Of a DNA stretch of 64,000 bases, positions 1 through 8,636 are shown piece by piece. Positions within the stretch are counted from its first letter, which is position 1, and each line of letters begins with the position of its first letter. The stretch is from JBOGNO01 sp050747245 (GTDB lineage Bacteria > Acidobacteriota > Terriglobia > Acidiferrales > UBA7541). The position numbers and the translations under genes were made by a program. Location of the stretch: the NCBI GenBank assembly GCA_050747245.1, contig JBOGNO010000006.1, positions 124,001 to 188,000 on the forward strand, in the 5' to 3' direction. Under the pieces are notes generated by a model, which was not told the origin of the DNA, made no database searches, and was given only the letters and a program-made list of their open reading frames with translations.

Positions 1-327
1 AAGGACGTGGGCAAGCGTCCGTTCATCACCGTGGGTTTCACCGCATTTGTGCTGATGATTCCCCTGGCCATCACTTCCACGGCGGGATGGATCCGCCGGC
101 TCGGAGGTCGCGGCTGGCAATGGCTGCATCGCGCGATTTATGTGAGCGCCGTCTGCGGCGTGATTCATTATTATTGGCTGGTGAAATCGGATGTTCGTAA
201 GCCGCTGCAATACGGCGCCTGGGTCGCGCTGCTGATGGCGTTGCGCGTGGCCATGTGGATCGACGGCCGCAATCGCCGGCTGGCGGGCTTGCCGACTTCT
301 CCGCCAACGACGGCAGAAACAGCTTAA
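1..327 (+). CDS. msrQ: Protein-methionine-sulfoxide reductase heme-binding subunit MsrQ (5' end missing)
   Basis: This is the C-terminal part of a membrane b-type cytochrome that passes electrons to the periplasmic molybdoenzyme MsrP, which repairs oxidised methionines. The frame is open from base 1 (AAG GAC GTG GGC), so the true start lies outside the window; the GTG at 7 is internal. The visible 108 codons carry the family signature KRPFITVGF, a hydrophobic segment PLAITSTAGWIRRLG, and WLHRAIYVSAVCGVIHYYW with two His residues that fit heme ligands in ferric-reductase-like membrane domains. The tail is charged and cytoplasmic-looking. msrP would be expected just upstream but cannot be seen. 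The assignment rests on motif recognition. Confidence 0.85.
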   Translation, partial: KDVGKRPFITVGFTAFVLMIPLAITSTAGWIRRLGGRGWQWLHRAIYVSAVCGVIHYYWLVKSDVRKPLQYGAWVALLMALRVAMWIDGRNRRLAGLPTSPPTTAETA

Positions 328-336
328 ACTTCCTGC

Positions 337-579
337 ATGCTGAATGCTGTGCGCTACTACTGGGTTGCCGCGAAGGGATACCGACTGCGGCCATGGCGCA
401 GTCCGTACATCCAATGGCGATTGGAGACTTTTTTCGGCAAAGAGGCAGCCGGCCTTGGTGCGGCGGAATTCGCTGGCTTGCTCTGGCGCGAGCGTACACG
501 CCTTCGAAGCTTTCTCAATTGGGTGGCGGAGAGGCGCAGCGATCAGAAACGTGATTCGAACTTCTCGTGGCGCAGCTAA
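337..579 (+). CDS. Small basic protein of unknown function
   Basis: An 80-residue protein starting ten bases after the msrQ stop. I cannot assign a function. It is rich in Trp, Arg and Tyr (YYWVAAKGYRLRPWRSPYIQW) with a helical, amphipathic middle (AAEFAGLLWRERTRLRSFL) and no signal peptide or transmembrane segment. The aromatic/basic composition is not what a random shadow frame usually gives. Its position directly behind msrQ, with no other gene in this 310-base gap, supports it as a real, translationally coupled gene. No clear Shine-Dalgarno sequence precedes the ATG. Overlapping frames in the same gap look like noise. Confidence 0.5.
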   Translation: MLNAVRYYWVAAKGYRLRPWRSPYIQWRLETFFGKEAAGLGAAEFAGLLWRERTRLRSFLNWVAERRSDQKRDSNFSWRS

Positions 580-636
580 TCGTGTTGGCGATTTGGCGAA
601 AGCGCATTCGAATCGCGGGGTCGAAGGAGCCGGAGA

Positions 637-1818
637 ATGATTTCAAAATGGATGCTGGCGATGCTGGCTCTGCTCCTGGTGATGGCGACCTCGCCAATAA
701 TTAGCAACGTCTCGATTGTGCGGAATGCAATCTCATCGCAAGACTCTTCAGTCCCGAAGGATCTCCGCGAACTTCTGGAGCCGCTGCGCAAGGAGTTTGA
801 TTTGCCCGCGCTCGCCGCAGCCATCGTCACGAGCCATGGCCTAGTGAGCGTAGGAGCGGTGGGAGTTAGGAAATACGGTGACGCCACACCCGTCACGGTG
901 AATGACCAGTTCCATCTCGGCTCGGATACCAAGGCAATGACGGCTACGTTGCTGGCCATGTATGTTGAAGCCGGAAAGCTTAAATGGGATACAACGCTCG
1001 CGGAGGTATTTCCAGAGCTGGCCCCGAAAATGGATCCCGCGTATCGGCGCGTCACCATTGACCAGCTGCTCGCTCACCGCGCCGGATTCACCGGTGAAAC
1101 CTGGCCAAAGGGGAAGACGATTGAGGATATGCGCCGCCTTCCGGGGACTCCCCGCGAACAGCGGCAGGCATACTTGGCGATGATTCTTAAAGAGCCTCCT
1201 CTATTCCCGCCAGGGTCGCAATTCCTTTATTCCAATCGCAGTTACGTTGTGCTCGGGGCGATGATTGAACGCGTCGCAAACTATTCTTGGGAACGTCTGA
1301 TGGAGGAGAGACTCTTCAAACCACTGGGAATGAAGACGTGTGGATTCGGAGCCATGGGATCGCCGAACCTTATTGACGAGCCCTGGCAACACACCATCGA
1401 AGGCACTCGGCATGTGGCCATCAAGCCCGGGCCGGATGCGGACAACCCGGAAGTAATCGGCCCAGCCGGCACGGTCCACTGTTCGATCGGAGACTGGGCG
1501 AAGTTCGTGCAGGCTCATCTTCGCGGCGAACAGAGCAATGCTGGCATTCTCAAGCCTGCGACATTTAAGAGACTTCACTCCCCTCTGTTCGGTGGTGACT
1601 ACGTCGCCGGTTGGGCTGTCGTGAGCCGCGCTTGGGCAGGGGGCAGCGCACTGACGCACGCCGGAAGCAACACTCAGAATTTCGCGCTTGTGTGGGTAGC
1701 GCCGCTCAAGGATTTCGCGGTGCTCGTGGCCACCAACCAGGCCGGTGGAAATACTTTCAATGCTTGCGACAAAGCAGCTAGCACTTTGATTCTGAATTAT
1801 ACGGCTACTGGGAACTGA
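637..1818 (+). CDS. Serine hydrolase, beta-lactamase/penicillin-binding-protein-like (class C family)
   Basis: A 393-residue exported serine hydrolase of the beta-lactamase class C / AmpH / esterase EstB family. The N-terminus is a signal peptide or membrane anchor (MISKWMLAMLALLLVMATS). The catalytic SxxK tetrad is SDTK in FHLGSDTKAMTAT, the second motif is YSN in FLYSNRSYVVLG, and a third, HAG (LTHAGSNTQNF), replaces the usual KTG box, as is common in the non-lactamase members. This makes peptidase or esterase activity as likely as beta-lactam hydrolysis. The start has a good AAGGAG-like site. It is transcribed alone. The fold family is secure; the substrate is unknown. Confidence 0.85.
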   Translation: MISKWMLAMLALLLVMATSPIISNVSIVRNAISSQDSSVPKDLRELLEPLRKEFDLPALAAAIVTSHGLVSVGAVGVRKYGDATPVTVNDQFHLGSDTKAMTATLLAMYVEAGKLKWDTTLAEVFPELAPKMDPAYRRVTIDQLLAHRAGFTGETWPKGKTIEDMRRLPGTPREQRQAYLAMILKEPPLFPPGSQFLYSNRSYVVLGAMIERVANYSWERLMEERLFKPLGMKTCGFGAMGSPNLIDEPWQHTIEGTRHVAIKPGPDADNPEVIGPAGTVHCSIGDWAKFVQAHLRGEQSNAGILKPATFKRLHSPLFGGDYVAGWAVVSRAWAGGSALTHAGSNTQNFALVWVAPLKDFAVLVATNQAGGNTFNACDKAASTLILNYTATGN

Positions 1819-1926
1819 GAATCATTAATTGAGTGGCACGAGGCGAAGGCAGTCGGCCATTGGGACCAACAACCGCGAGTTTCTTTAGGAGCGATGTCGT
1901 AAGCGGAAGGAGCTGCATTCAAGCAT

Positions 1927-2337
1927 TTATCTGACGCGTTTCAGAAGCCGGCGAATTTGCGCTCGGGCCATAGCGGCAGTGAGATGGTGGGGCGCGAAAT
2001 AAGGCTGAAGATTGATGGCTGGAAATCCCTTGCGCGTCAGATGCGCGGGGAGTTGCGCGCGCAGGGAATTGGAGTCCAGCCGGTGGAGTTCGGCAATGCA
2101 TTCAAAAAAGATCCGGTGTTCAGGGTCAGCCCAGTTATAGGGAGCTAGGGCCTCGATGGCGTTGCGACGGATATTGTCGTCCCTCGCCGACTGAACTAGA
2201 ATCGCCAGCACCGCAACTTCTAGAGAATCAACGTTACCGCTGGACGGAGAGGACCGAGTTTTGGACGTGCTAGCGCGAGCCACAACAGGGGATTGTAACG
2301 CAGTTCGCTTGCCGCCGCGGGGCGTGGCATCAATCAC
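1927..2337 (-). CDS. Hypothetical protein, possibly DnaB/DnaG-type helical domain
   Basis: A 136-residue protein from a GTG start that has no clear ribosome site, so the true start could be further in. The first 35 residues are Ser/Thr/Arg-rich and probably disordered. The rest is helical: LEVAVLAILVQSA, then YNWADPEHRIFFECIAEL, resembles the helical-bundle pattern of replicative helicase N-terminal or primase C-terminal domains (a last-resort comparison by eye). It follows the PilZ gene on the same strand after 23 bases, so the two are probably co-transcribed. Function is not established. Confidence 0.5.
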   Translation of the reverse strand: MIDATPRGGKRTALQSPVVARASTSKTRSSPSSGNVDSLEVAVLAILVQSARDDNIRRNAIEALAPYNWADPEHRIFFECIAELHRLDSNSLRAQLPAHLTRKGFPAINLQPYFAPHHLTAAMARAQIRRLLKRVR

Positions 2338-2360
2338 GCCCGGGGCGGCGAATTCATCTC

Positions 2361-2717
2361 TTAGGCAGCGACAGGAGCCGGGGCCGTCGAAACGCGGGGA
2401 CGAAGAATATCGTAATGTTCGATGGCAGCGGCGATCCCGTACTGAGACTCGGCGCCCTCCATTCGATGGTCAAGGCGCACGGCGCGCGCCCTCGCAAGCA
2501 CCTGCACCCTTGAGCCGGGAACGATTTCGATGGGCAGAGAAAGCGAAAGCTCAAATTTTGTGCCCGGCGCTATCGGCTGAGATACATGAAAGTACAGACC
2601 GGACGTCGAGATGTCGCGCACCTCACCGCGAAGCACGTCCTTCGCCGTGCTATGCGGCATGGAGACAACAACTGGCATTGCCATCTCGAAACGGCGGGCT
2701 AGGCGGCGTTCAGTCAT
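2361..2717 (-). CDS. PilZ domain protein
   Basis: A 118-residue single-domain PilZ protein. PilZ domains bind cyclic di-GMP through an N-terminal RxxxR and a downstream (D/N)xSxxG motif. Here RRLARRF sits at residues 4-10 and DISTSGLYF near residue 36, so both are present, followed by a beta-barrel pattern with hydrophobic alternation (GTKFELSLSLPIEI). There is no extra output domain. It likely acts as a stand-alone c-di-GMP adaptor in the cytoplasm; the target is unknown. The next gene downstream (1927-2337) may be in the same transcript. Confidence 0.8.
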   Translation of the reverse strand: MTERRLARRFEMAMPVVVSMPHSTAKDVLRGEVRDISTSGLYFHVSQPIAPGTKFELSLSLPIEIVPGSRVQVLARARAVRLDHRMEGAESQYGIAAAIEHYDILRPRVSTAPAPVAA

Positions 2718-2962
2718 TGGTACCCCCCTTGATGCTACATAAGATGACGCACCTCGAATGCCAGGTTCAAGCTTGAATTGTCCCGTAAGCGTCCATTTTA
2801 TAACTAGTTGAGGTTAGCCCTGCAGCACTCGGCGGATGTGAGTCGAATATCGGGAAGAATCTTCCCACCCTGGGAAAAAAGCACATGATATGCAAAATGG
2901 AAGTACTGGACACATTGTGGTGGTTGATTTGAGAGGGCGGCTTTCCGAGACGACCTCATCGG

Positions 2963-3418
2963 TCAGCGAACTTGCACAGTGAGTGTCGAGGTCTTCTTGT
3001 TTCCGGAGGCATCTATTACAGTGAGAGTATATCTGGTGGTTTTTCGCGGAAAGACCGAGACACAATGATTTAGCGAAGGCCACACCGGACTCGATTGCGG
3101 CTCTAATGTCAGGGACTTAGCGTTTGACACACCATAGCAGATATCTACCGCGTCGCCTCGCCGAATGACTCCGGGCGCGGCGTAGAAATTTAGAATATCG
3201 AACTTGTTGCCACCCAGCATTTCGACCGTCCGCTCGTCGTCTGCGCGCTGATGCTCAGCCTTTTCAGCGGCCACGCGCGCCTCGAGATCATGTCTTTCCT
3301 GCCAGCGCGACCATAGAATCCACCCGGAGTAAATCGCAACGACGGCCACCAGTATCCAGCCGCCGGCAAGAATCTGTCGTAGTTTGCTTGGGGGTCTCGA
3401 ATTGGGAGTCGCGGTCAT
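2963..3418 (-). CDS. Membrane-anchored protein with Ig-like extracytoplasmic domain
   Basis: The protein is 151 residues if it starts at the ATG MTATPNSRPPS; an in-frame ATG at 3499 would add 27 basic residues, but a GAGAGG-like site favours the inner start. One transmembrane helix (ILAGGWILVAVVAIYSGWILW) is followed by a short charged coiled-coil-like stretch (residues about 45-65) and a beta-rich domain. The PGVIRRGDAVDICYGVSNAKS and FPRKTTRYTLTVIDASG pattern recalls bacterial Ig-like folds. It is divergent from the decayed protease gene at 3565, sharing an approximately 150-base upstream region. Function unknown. Confidence 0.6.
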   Translation of the reverse strand: MTATPNSRPPSKLRQILAGGWILVAVVAIYSGWILWSRWQERHDLEARVAAEKAEHQRADDERTVEMLGGNKFDILNFYAAPGVIRRGDAVDICYGVSNAKSLTLEPQSSPVWPSLNHCVSVFPRKTTRYTLTVIDASGNKKTSTLTVQVR

Positions 3419-3564
3419 TCGGCGGCCTCTCAGGCGTTTTATGATTGCCAACAAGCTATCTACTCGTCTAGGAAGAAAGCTCACCAAATAATGACACACC
3501 CTGCGCCCTATTGTCGGGTGCTTGCTTGTTCTCCATAAACTAATTTAGTATTGTTTCTATCACC

Positions 3565-5147
3565 GTGAGAATGATCTTTCGTTTTCTTCGGGCCTCCCTC
3601 ACTGCGGTGGTTGCCACGGTCCTGCTTTTCTCACTCTCGGCTTTGTTTGTAGGAGAAGCCCCTCTTGCAAGCAAGCCATTCGTGCAAATCCATCCGCAAG
3701 CGGCCGGAGGCGTTCAGGCCTCGCGGCCACGATTCCATGTGATTCGATCCCTGTCCGGAACGGAAGGTGTTCAGCAGGGCGGGAAATATTTTATCCGGGA
3801 ACCACGAACGGTCTTTTACATTCCCCAAGATCACAAAGTGGTTGTCTATTTTGAATGGGAGGGGCCCGCTGGACGCCATCACCTTGAAGGTATGTGGAAG
3901 AGCCCTGACGGCAAGGTCACTGCAGTGTCCGATTTCGACTACGAAGCTACTCGACTCGATTCGGCGGTTACTGGGAAATGTTCATCGCCGACACGACGCC
4001 GACTGGATTGTGGTCGCTGGAAGCGCGCGTTGATGGCGAAGTTACGGGGACGCATTCATTTCAGATCGTAGCCGGCGCCGGTGCAACTTTGCCAGAGAAG
4101 CCGCGGCCCATTTTGACTCCGGCCGAGATTTATCAGCATGCGCAATCTTCAAGCGTCACAATCGAGAGTCTGGGTATCAAGGGTGAGCTGATCAATTCTG
4201 GAGTCGGTTTTTTCATCGATAAGGGCCTGATCCTGACAGCATTTCAAGTTATCGATGGCGCGAATTCACTCAAGGTGATTCTGGACGGCAATAGGACTCT
4301 GGAGACTCATGAAATCGTCTCCTGGGACCGGCGCAGGGATTGAGCGATTGTGCGCATCGCAGGCTATGAAGGGACAAAGCTCCAGCCCGCCCAGCCAAAT
4401 TCGTGGAGTGTGGGCGATCGGTGCTACCTACTCGACGCCAATGGCCCCGGCAATCGAATCATACAGGAAGATGACATCGTCGGCCAGAATACCTTCTCGG
4501 GTGCAGGGAGTAGGCTGAATCTCGAGCACGCCCCGAGTAGGGAGGGCATGGGGTCGGCGCTATTAAATGAATATGGTGAATTCCTCGGAGTGGTCGGTGG
4601 AAGTCTCGTGCCCGGGATTAATTCTCTCGAAGGGCTGCGCTACGGTTACCCCAACAACTTGCTTGCCGTGAAGGGAATCTATCAAGGGAGTATGGCCACT
4701 CCACTTGATCAGATTGCGATACCCGCCCCCGATGCACCCGCCACAACGCTCGAAGAACTTGCCCGAACGGGTGCGTTCCTTCCGCCGCTTTTGGGCCGGG
4801 AGGACGTGAACTATGCGACGATGACTTTAGAAGTCCAGAATGAGCACGGGATGCTGCGTCCCGCAGGAGACAAGTTTGAACTCTCAAAGACGGAAGGGCA
4901 TGCCATAGTTTTTTTGAACTTCCTGGCGCAGAAGAGGCGTAAAGGCGATATCGCCGTGATGGTGTACAGTCTGGATAACCAGCTTGTTGAAAAAAGCCTC
5001 CCGTCAAAAATTGACATCCCGGCTACTCGGCTTCTCTTCTGGAGCCAGCAGCTCACTCTCAGCGGTTTTGTTCCAGCGATTTACCGGGTGGATGTTGTGA
5101 TTGATGGCCAGCCAGTTTGGCGCACCTTCTTTCAGGTCAGGGATTAA
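3565..5147 (+). pseudogene. Decayed secreted trypsin-like serine protease
   Basis: One ancestral gene of about 525 codons in three readable pieces. Piece 1 (3565-about 3953) has a signal/anchor segment (LTAVVATVLLFSLSALFV) and a beta-rich domain ending SDFDYEATR. The reading then shifts: the next frame continues RFGGYWEMFIADTTP. A perfect 5-base tandem repeat ACTCG ACTCG (3949-3958) explains this; removing one copy restores DYEATRFGGYWEMF. Piece 2 holds the protease-like start NSGVGFFIDKGLILTAF, where Gln (codon 4245-4247) sits at the usual catalytic His position. An in-frame TGA (4341-4343) replaces what was probably Trp (RRRD-stop-AIVRI). Piece 3 (to 5147) continues in the same frame with a Ser-region-like GMGSALLNEYGEFLGVVGG and a C-terminal beta domain. 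It is a clear pseudogene by sequence; protease family membership is by motif. Confidence 0.85.
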
Positions 5148-5323
5148 TTCCGAAGGACTCGGCAAGTTAATGGAGTGGTGACCCTCAGATAAGATGGCCT
5201 GCGAGAAGTTCGAGTAGCGCTTCGGAACCAAACTCGAACTCCATACGTCCATGAATTGAGCCTCAAAAGCGCTGTCACGCTTGGGGTGCCCAGCCAATGA
5301 ATGGTAGACCCTAGGAGGTTGCC

Positions 5324-5911
5324 ATGAAAAAGCTCATGGGTTTGCTCGCAATAGTCTTACTAGCGTCGCTTCCTGCGCTCGCTCAAAAGAAAGGCGACCG
5401 CGAACAACAAAGGGGCGACGATCACAGCCACGTTGGCGGCGGACACATACCTGCGCGAGGCCCCGCGCCATATCGGGCGCCATCCCGTGAGTCTTCTCGT
5501 CCGCCGGGAAATCAGGGTAGCCAGCCAAATAACGACCACCGCACGTTTCGCGACCAGCCCGCACATCCCGAAGCGCCTCACGTCCACGCGGAGAACGATC
5601 GCTGGGTCGGCCACGATTCCGGCCGGAACGATTCCCACTATCACCTCGATCATCCTTGGGAGCATGGTCGCTATGGAGGGGAAATCGGCCCGCGCCATAT
5701 TTACAGAATTGAAGGCGGTGGCCGCGACCGATTCTGGTTTGGCGGCTTCTTCTTCAGTGTCGCCCCGTACGATTACGATTACTGCAACGACTGGCTCTGG
5801 GATCGCGACGACATCGTCATCTATGACGATCCAGATCATGTTGGCTGGTATCTCGCGTACAACGTGAGGTTGGGCACCTACTGCCACGTGGAGTATCTCG
5901 GGCCGCAGTAG
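5324..5911 (+). CDS. Secreted histidine-rich hypothetical protein
   Basis: A 195-residue exported protein with a strong AGGAGG ribosome site. The signal peptide is MKKLMGLLAIVLLASLPALA, cleaved before QKKGD. The first third of the mature protein is disordered, with many His, Arg, Pro and Asn (HSHVGGGHIPARGP, HPEAPHVHAEND, HYHLDHPWEHGRYGG), suggesting metal or surface binding. The C-terminal third is aromatic and acidic (FWFGGFFFSVAPYDYDYCND, then WLWDRDDIVIYDDPDHVGW) with two Cys residues and is probably folded. I do not recognise a named family; similar secreted proteins are frequent in acidobacteria (recollection, not checked). Metal binding is an inference from composition. Confidence 0.7.
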   Translation: MKKLMGLLAIVLLASLPALAQKKGDREQQRGDDHSHVGGGHIPARGPAPYRAPSRESSRPPGNQGSQPNNDHRTFRDQPAHPEAPHVHAENDRWVGHDSGRNDSHYHLDHPWEHGRYGGEIGPRHIYRIEGGGRDRFWFGGFFFSVAPYDYDYCNDWLWDRDDIVIYDDPDHVGWYLAYNVRLGTYCHVEYLGPQ

Positions 5912-5947
5912 CGGCGGAATCGGGAGATCTCAGGAGAGGCTTTGGGA

Positions 5948-6022
5948 TGGTGCCGGGGGGCAGAGTTGAACTGCCTACGCCGGCCTTTTCAGGGCCGCGC
6001 TCTACCGGTGAGCTACCCCGGC
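5948..6022 (-). tRNA. tRNA-Phe (GAA)
   Basis: The minus strand folds as a full cloverleaf: acceptor stem GCCGGGG/CCCCGGC, D arm GCTC...GAGC with loop ACCGGTA, anticodon stem CGGCC/GGCCG with loop CTGAAAA (anticodon GAA at 5990-5988), a 5-base variable loop, T arm GGCAG/CTGCC with loop TTCAACT, discriminator A and an encoded CCA (5950-5948). It lies downstream of ftsK on the same strand, so it may share the transcript or have its own promoter in the 130-base gap. The fold leaves little doubt about identity. Confidence 0.95.
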
Positions 6023-6155
6023 ACCAAGAGAAACATTCTAGAAGAAACGTGGAAAAAGCGAAAACGGAAAGTGAAGAGCGAAATTTGCCGCGAAGGTATA
6101 CGGCACAGAGAGAATCGAAAGGAAGGTCGCCCCGAAAGTATGGGGCGAGACGTAT

Positions 6156-8501
6156 TTACTTCACGGATTCGTCGAATTCTTTCATCCAGTCTTTTTTCTT
6201 AAGGACTTCACGCGGCTTGGAGCCGTCGGGCGGGCCGACGATTCCGTCCTTTTCCATGATGTCGATCAGCCGGGCGGCGCGGCCGTAGCCGATGCGCAGC
6301 CGCCGCTGCAATGTCGAAGTCGAAGCGCGGCCCATCTCGCAGACCACGCGCACGGCCTCCTGATAAAGCTCGTCGTCGGCCTCCTCCTGGGCGGGAGCAT
6401 CGGCCTGCTCAGCCTCAACTTTTTCTTCCTTGGGTGGTTTGAGAAGGTCTTCGTTGTAAATCGCCTTGGCCTGCTCGCGCCAGAAATCGCAGACGGCGGA
6501 TATTTCCTGTTCGGTGACCAGCGGGCCGTGGATGCGGTGCAAACGCGACGATCCCGCGGGTAAGTAAAGCATGTCGCCGCGGCCGAGAAGCGATTCCGAG
6601 CCGTTGGCATCGAGAATTGTGCGCGAATCCACCTTGCTCGCCACGCGAAATGAAATGCGCGCCGGAAAATTTGCTTTGATGAGCCCCGTGATGACATCCA
6701 CCGACGGCCGCTGCGTCGCAAGAATCAGGTGAATGCCCACCGCGCGCGCCATCTGCGCGAGCCGCGTGATGGATTCCTCGACGTTGTTGGTATCCACCAT
6801 CATCAGGTCGGCGAGTTCATCAATCACAATCACGACGTAGGGGAGCGGCTTGTGTTCTTCTCCCTCGGCGTCTTCGAACAGCGAAAGTGGCTGCCCGCGA
6901 TCGAATGTGCGGTTGTACTGGTCAATATTGCGCACGCCGCGCTGGGCAAGAAGCTTCAAGCGGCGCTCCATTTCACGCGTAGCGTTGCGCAGGACGTTGG
7001 AGGCCACTTTGGGATCCGTCACCACGGGCGCAAGCAGGTGCGGAATATCCTCGTACAAGCCCAGCTCGAGACGCTTCGGGTCCACCATCACGAGTTTCAG
7101 CTCATCCGGCGTGGTCTTGTAGAGCAGCGCCATGACCATCGAATTGATGAAAACACTCTTGCCCGTTCCTGTGGCGCCCGCGATCAGCACGTGCGGCATC
7201 AGTGCAAGGTCGGCGACGCGAATTCGCCCGATGAGGTCCTTTCCCAGCGGGATCGTCAATTTCGAAGGAGAATGCACGAACTCGGGCGATTCGATGACTT
7301 CACGCAATGCGATTGTTTCCCGGTGAGGGTTAGGAACCTCAATGCCAACTGTATTTTTCCCGGGAATGCGCTCGATAAGAATGGATTCAGCGCGCAACGC
7401 GAGGCAGAGATCTTCGCTCAGGCTGGTGACCTTGCTAATCTTGATTCCTGCTTCCGGCTTGAATTCGAATGTGGTCACCACTGGACCGGGATTGATTTGC
7501 GTGACGCGTCCTTCCACGTCGAACTCCTGCGACTTTTCAACGATGGCGCTTGCGTAGTCTTTCAGCTCGGTTTCCGTCATCCGTTCGCCGCGCTCCGCCA
7601 GGCGCAGCAGGCCAGGCGACGGAAGCCGAAAGGCGGTTTTGTTGCGGGCGATTTTCGGCTCGCCCGCTGCGCGGCGGGATGACCCCGCCGGGGAGTCATT
7701 CTCACGAATCTTGATGACGTTGGGAGCGAACATTCCTTCGTCATCTTCCCCGCGGCCCGCCCCAAACTCCTCGTCGCCTTTGGCGAGGCTATGCCGCAGG
7801 CTCTGCTGCGGAGCGGGTTGGCGCCCGGCGATTTTTATTTCCTCGACTTTCTTGCGTAGGCGTTCGGCCTCGCGTTCCTCTCGCCATTCCTGAAAGCGCA
7901 GCCAGGCGCGGCGCAAAATGCCCGTCTCTCCGATGGGGCCCTTAAGCCATTTTGCCGCGAGAGAAAACGAAAATGGCGTGGTCATAAAAATCCCAACGAG
8001 CACCGTGGCAACCACGATTAGATGCGCTCCAATGGAGTTGAATGCGGCGCGCGCCCCTGCGGCGATGAGCGAACCGAGCAGGCCACCGGCGGATACACTG
8101 TGTCTCACGTCGGGGACTCCCAAAAGATCCAGCTCCGCGGGAAGCGCCAGAACCAGCAAACCAAATCCTGCGAGCTTGGCGCCTTGCGCTTCGACGGCGT
8201 GGCTGCGAAACCAGCGGAAGGCGAGCATGAACAGGCCCACAGGGAGCAGAAAAGCGGCATAACCCATTAGCTCGAAAAGCAAGTCCGCGCAGTAGGCTCC
8301 GACCGGCCCAATCCAATTGCGCGCCGAGCCGGGCCCGGAAACATTGAACGAAGGGTCGCTGGGCGAATACGAAAGCAGGCTGAGCGCAATAATCAGCGCG
8401 AGCGTCATGCCGATAAAGCCGGCAAGCTCGTTGACACGGCGATTCTCAGTTGGCGTAAGGATGCGCACTTCCATCTCCCGGACTGGGGAAGGCCGGTACA
8501 T
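6156..8501 (-). CDS. ftsK: DNA translocase FtsK/SpoIIIE
   Basis: A 781-residue septal DNA pump that moves chromosome ends through the closing division site. It has about four N-terminal transmembrane helices (from residue about 25 to 190), a charged linker, then the motor: Walker A GATGTGKS in HVLIAGATGTGKSVF and Walker B VIVIDELADLMM. The C-terminal gamma winged helix (YQEAVRVVCEMGRASTSTLQ ... GYGRAARLIDIMEKDGIVG) reads polar KOPS-like sites. The linker is short compared with Escherichia coli FtsK (over 1300 residues), giving SpoIIIE-like size. The start is taken at the ATG after an in-frame GTG; neither has a strong ribosome site. It is the last protein gene of a minus-strand run with uppP. 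Confidence 0.93.
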   Translation of the reverse strand: MYRPSPVREMEVRILTPTENRRVNELAGFIGMTLALIIALSLLSYSPSDPSFNVSGPGSARNWIGPVGAYCADLLFELMGYAAFLLPVGLFMLAFRWFRSHAVEAQGAKLAGFGLLVLALPAELDLLGVPDVRHSVSAGGLLGSLIAAGARAAFNSIGAHLIVVATVLVGIFMTTPFSFSLAAKWLKGPIGETGILRRAWLRFQEWREEREAERLRKKVEEIKIAGRQPAPQQSLRHSLAKGDEEFGAGRGEDDEGMFAPNVIKIRENDSPAGSSRRAAGEPKIARNKTAFRLPSPGLLRLAERGERMTETELKDYASAIVEKSQEFDVEGRVTQINPGPVVTTFEFKPEAGIKISKVTSLSEDLCLALRAESILIERIPGKNTVGIEVPNPHRETIALREVIESPEFVHSPSKLTIPLGKDLIGRIRVADLALMPHVLIAGATGTGKSVFINSMVMALLYKTTPDELKLVMVDPKRLELGLYEDIPHLLAPVVTDPKVASNVLRNATREMERRLKLLAQRGVRNIDQYNRTFDRGQPLSLFEDAEGEEHKPLPYVVIVIDELADLMMVDTNNVEESITRLAQMARAVGIHLILATQRPSVDVITGLIKANFPARISFRVASKVDSRTILDANGSESLLGRGDMLYLPAGSSRLHRIHGPLVTEQEISAVCDFWREQAKAIYNEDLLKPPKEEKVEAEQADAPAQEEADDELYQEAVRVVCEMGRASTSTLQRRLRIGYGRAARLIDIMEKDGIVGPPDGSKPREVLKKKDWMKEFDESVK

Positions 8502-8519
8502 CACCGGGACACGCGGGCG

Positions 8520-8636
8520 CTATCGCGTGGAGCCCAAGTGGAGGAACGCGAGCAACAAAATCACTATACCAAACGCGATCCGGTAGTACACAAAGATCTT
8601 GAGCGTGCGTGTTTGCAAATAGCGCAAGCTCGCCGA
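8520..8636 (-). pseudogene. Second UppP-type C-terminal segment behind the uppP stop
   Basis: Directly after the uppP TGA (8639-8637) the same frame stays open for 38 codons to a TAG at 8522-8520. It encodes SASLRYLQTRTLKIF then VYYRIAFGIVILLLAFLHLG. This is a typical last loop and last membrane helix of an UppP/BacA protein, resembling but not identical to the C-terminus that uppP already has (LKWLSRWLETGRWYLFG and following helix). The simplest reading is the tail of a second, deleted uppP copy. Stop readthrough is an alternative. No start codon of its own is visible. Confidence 0.55.

Noticed and set aside
3949..3958. Programmed frameshift in the protease gene
   Set aside because: There is no slippery heptamer; the 5-base tandem duplication and the separate in-frame TGA are better explained by decay.
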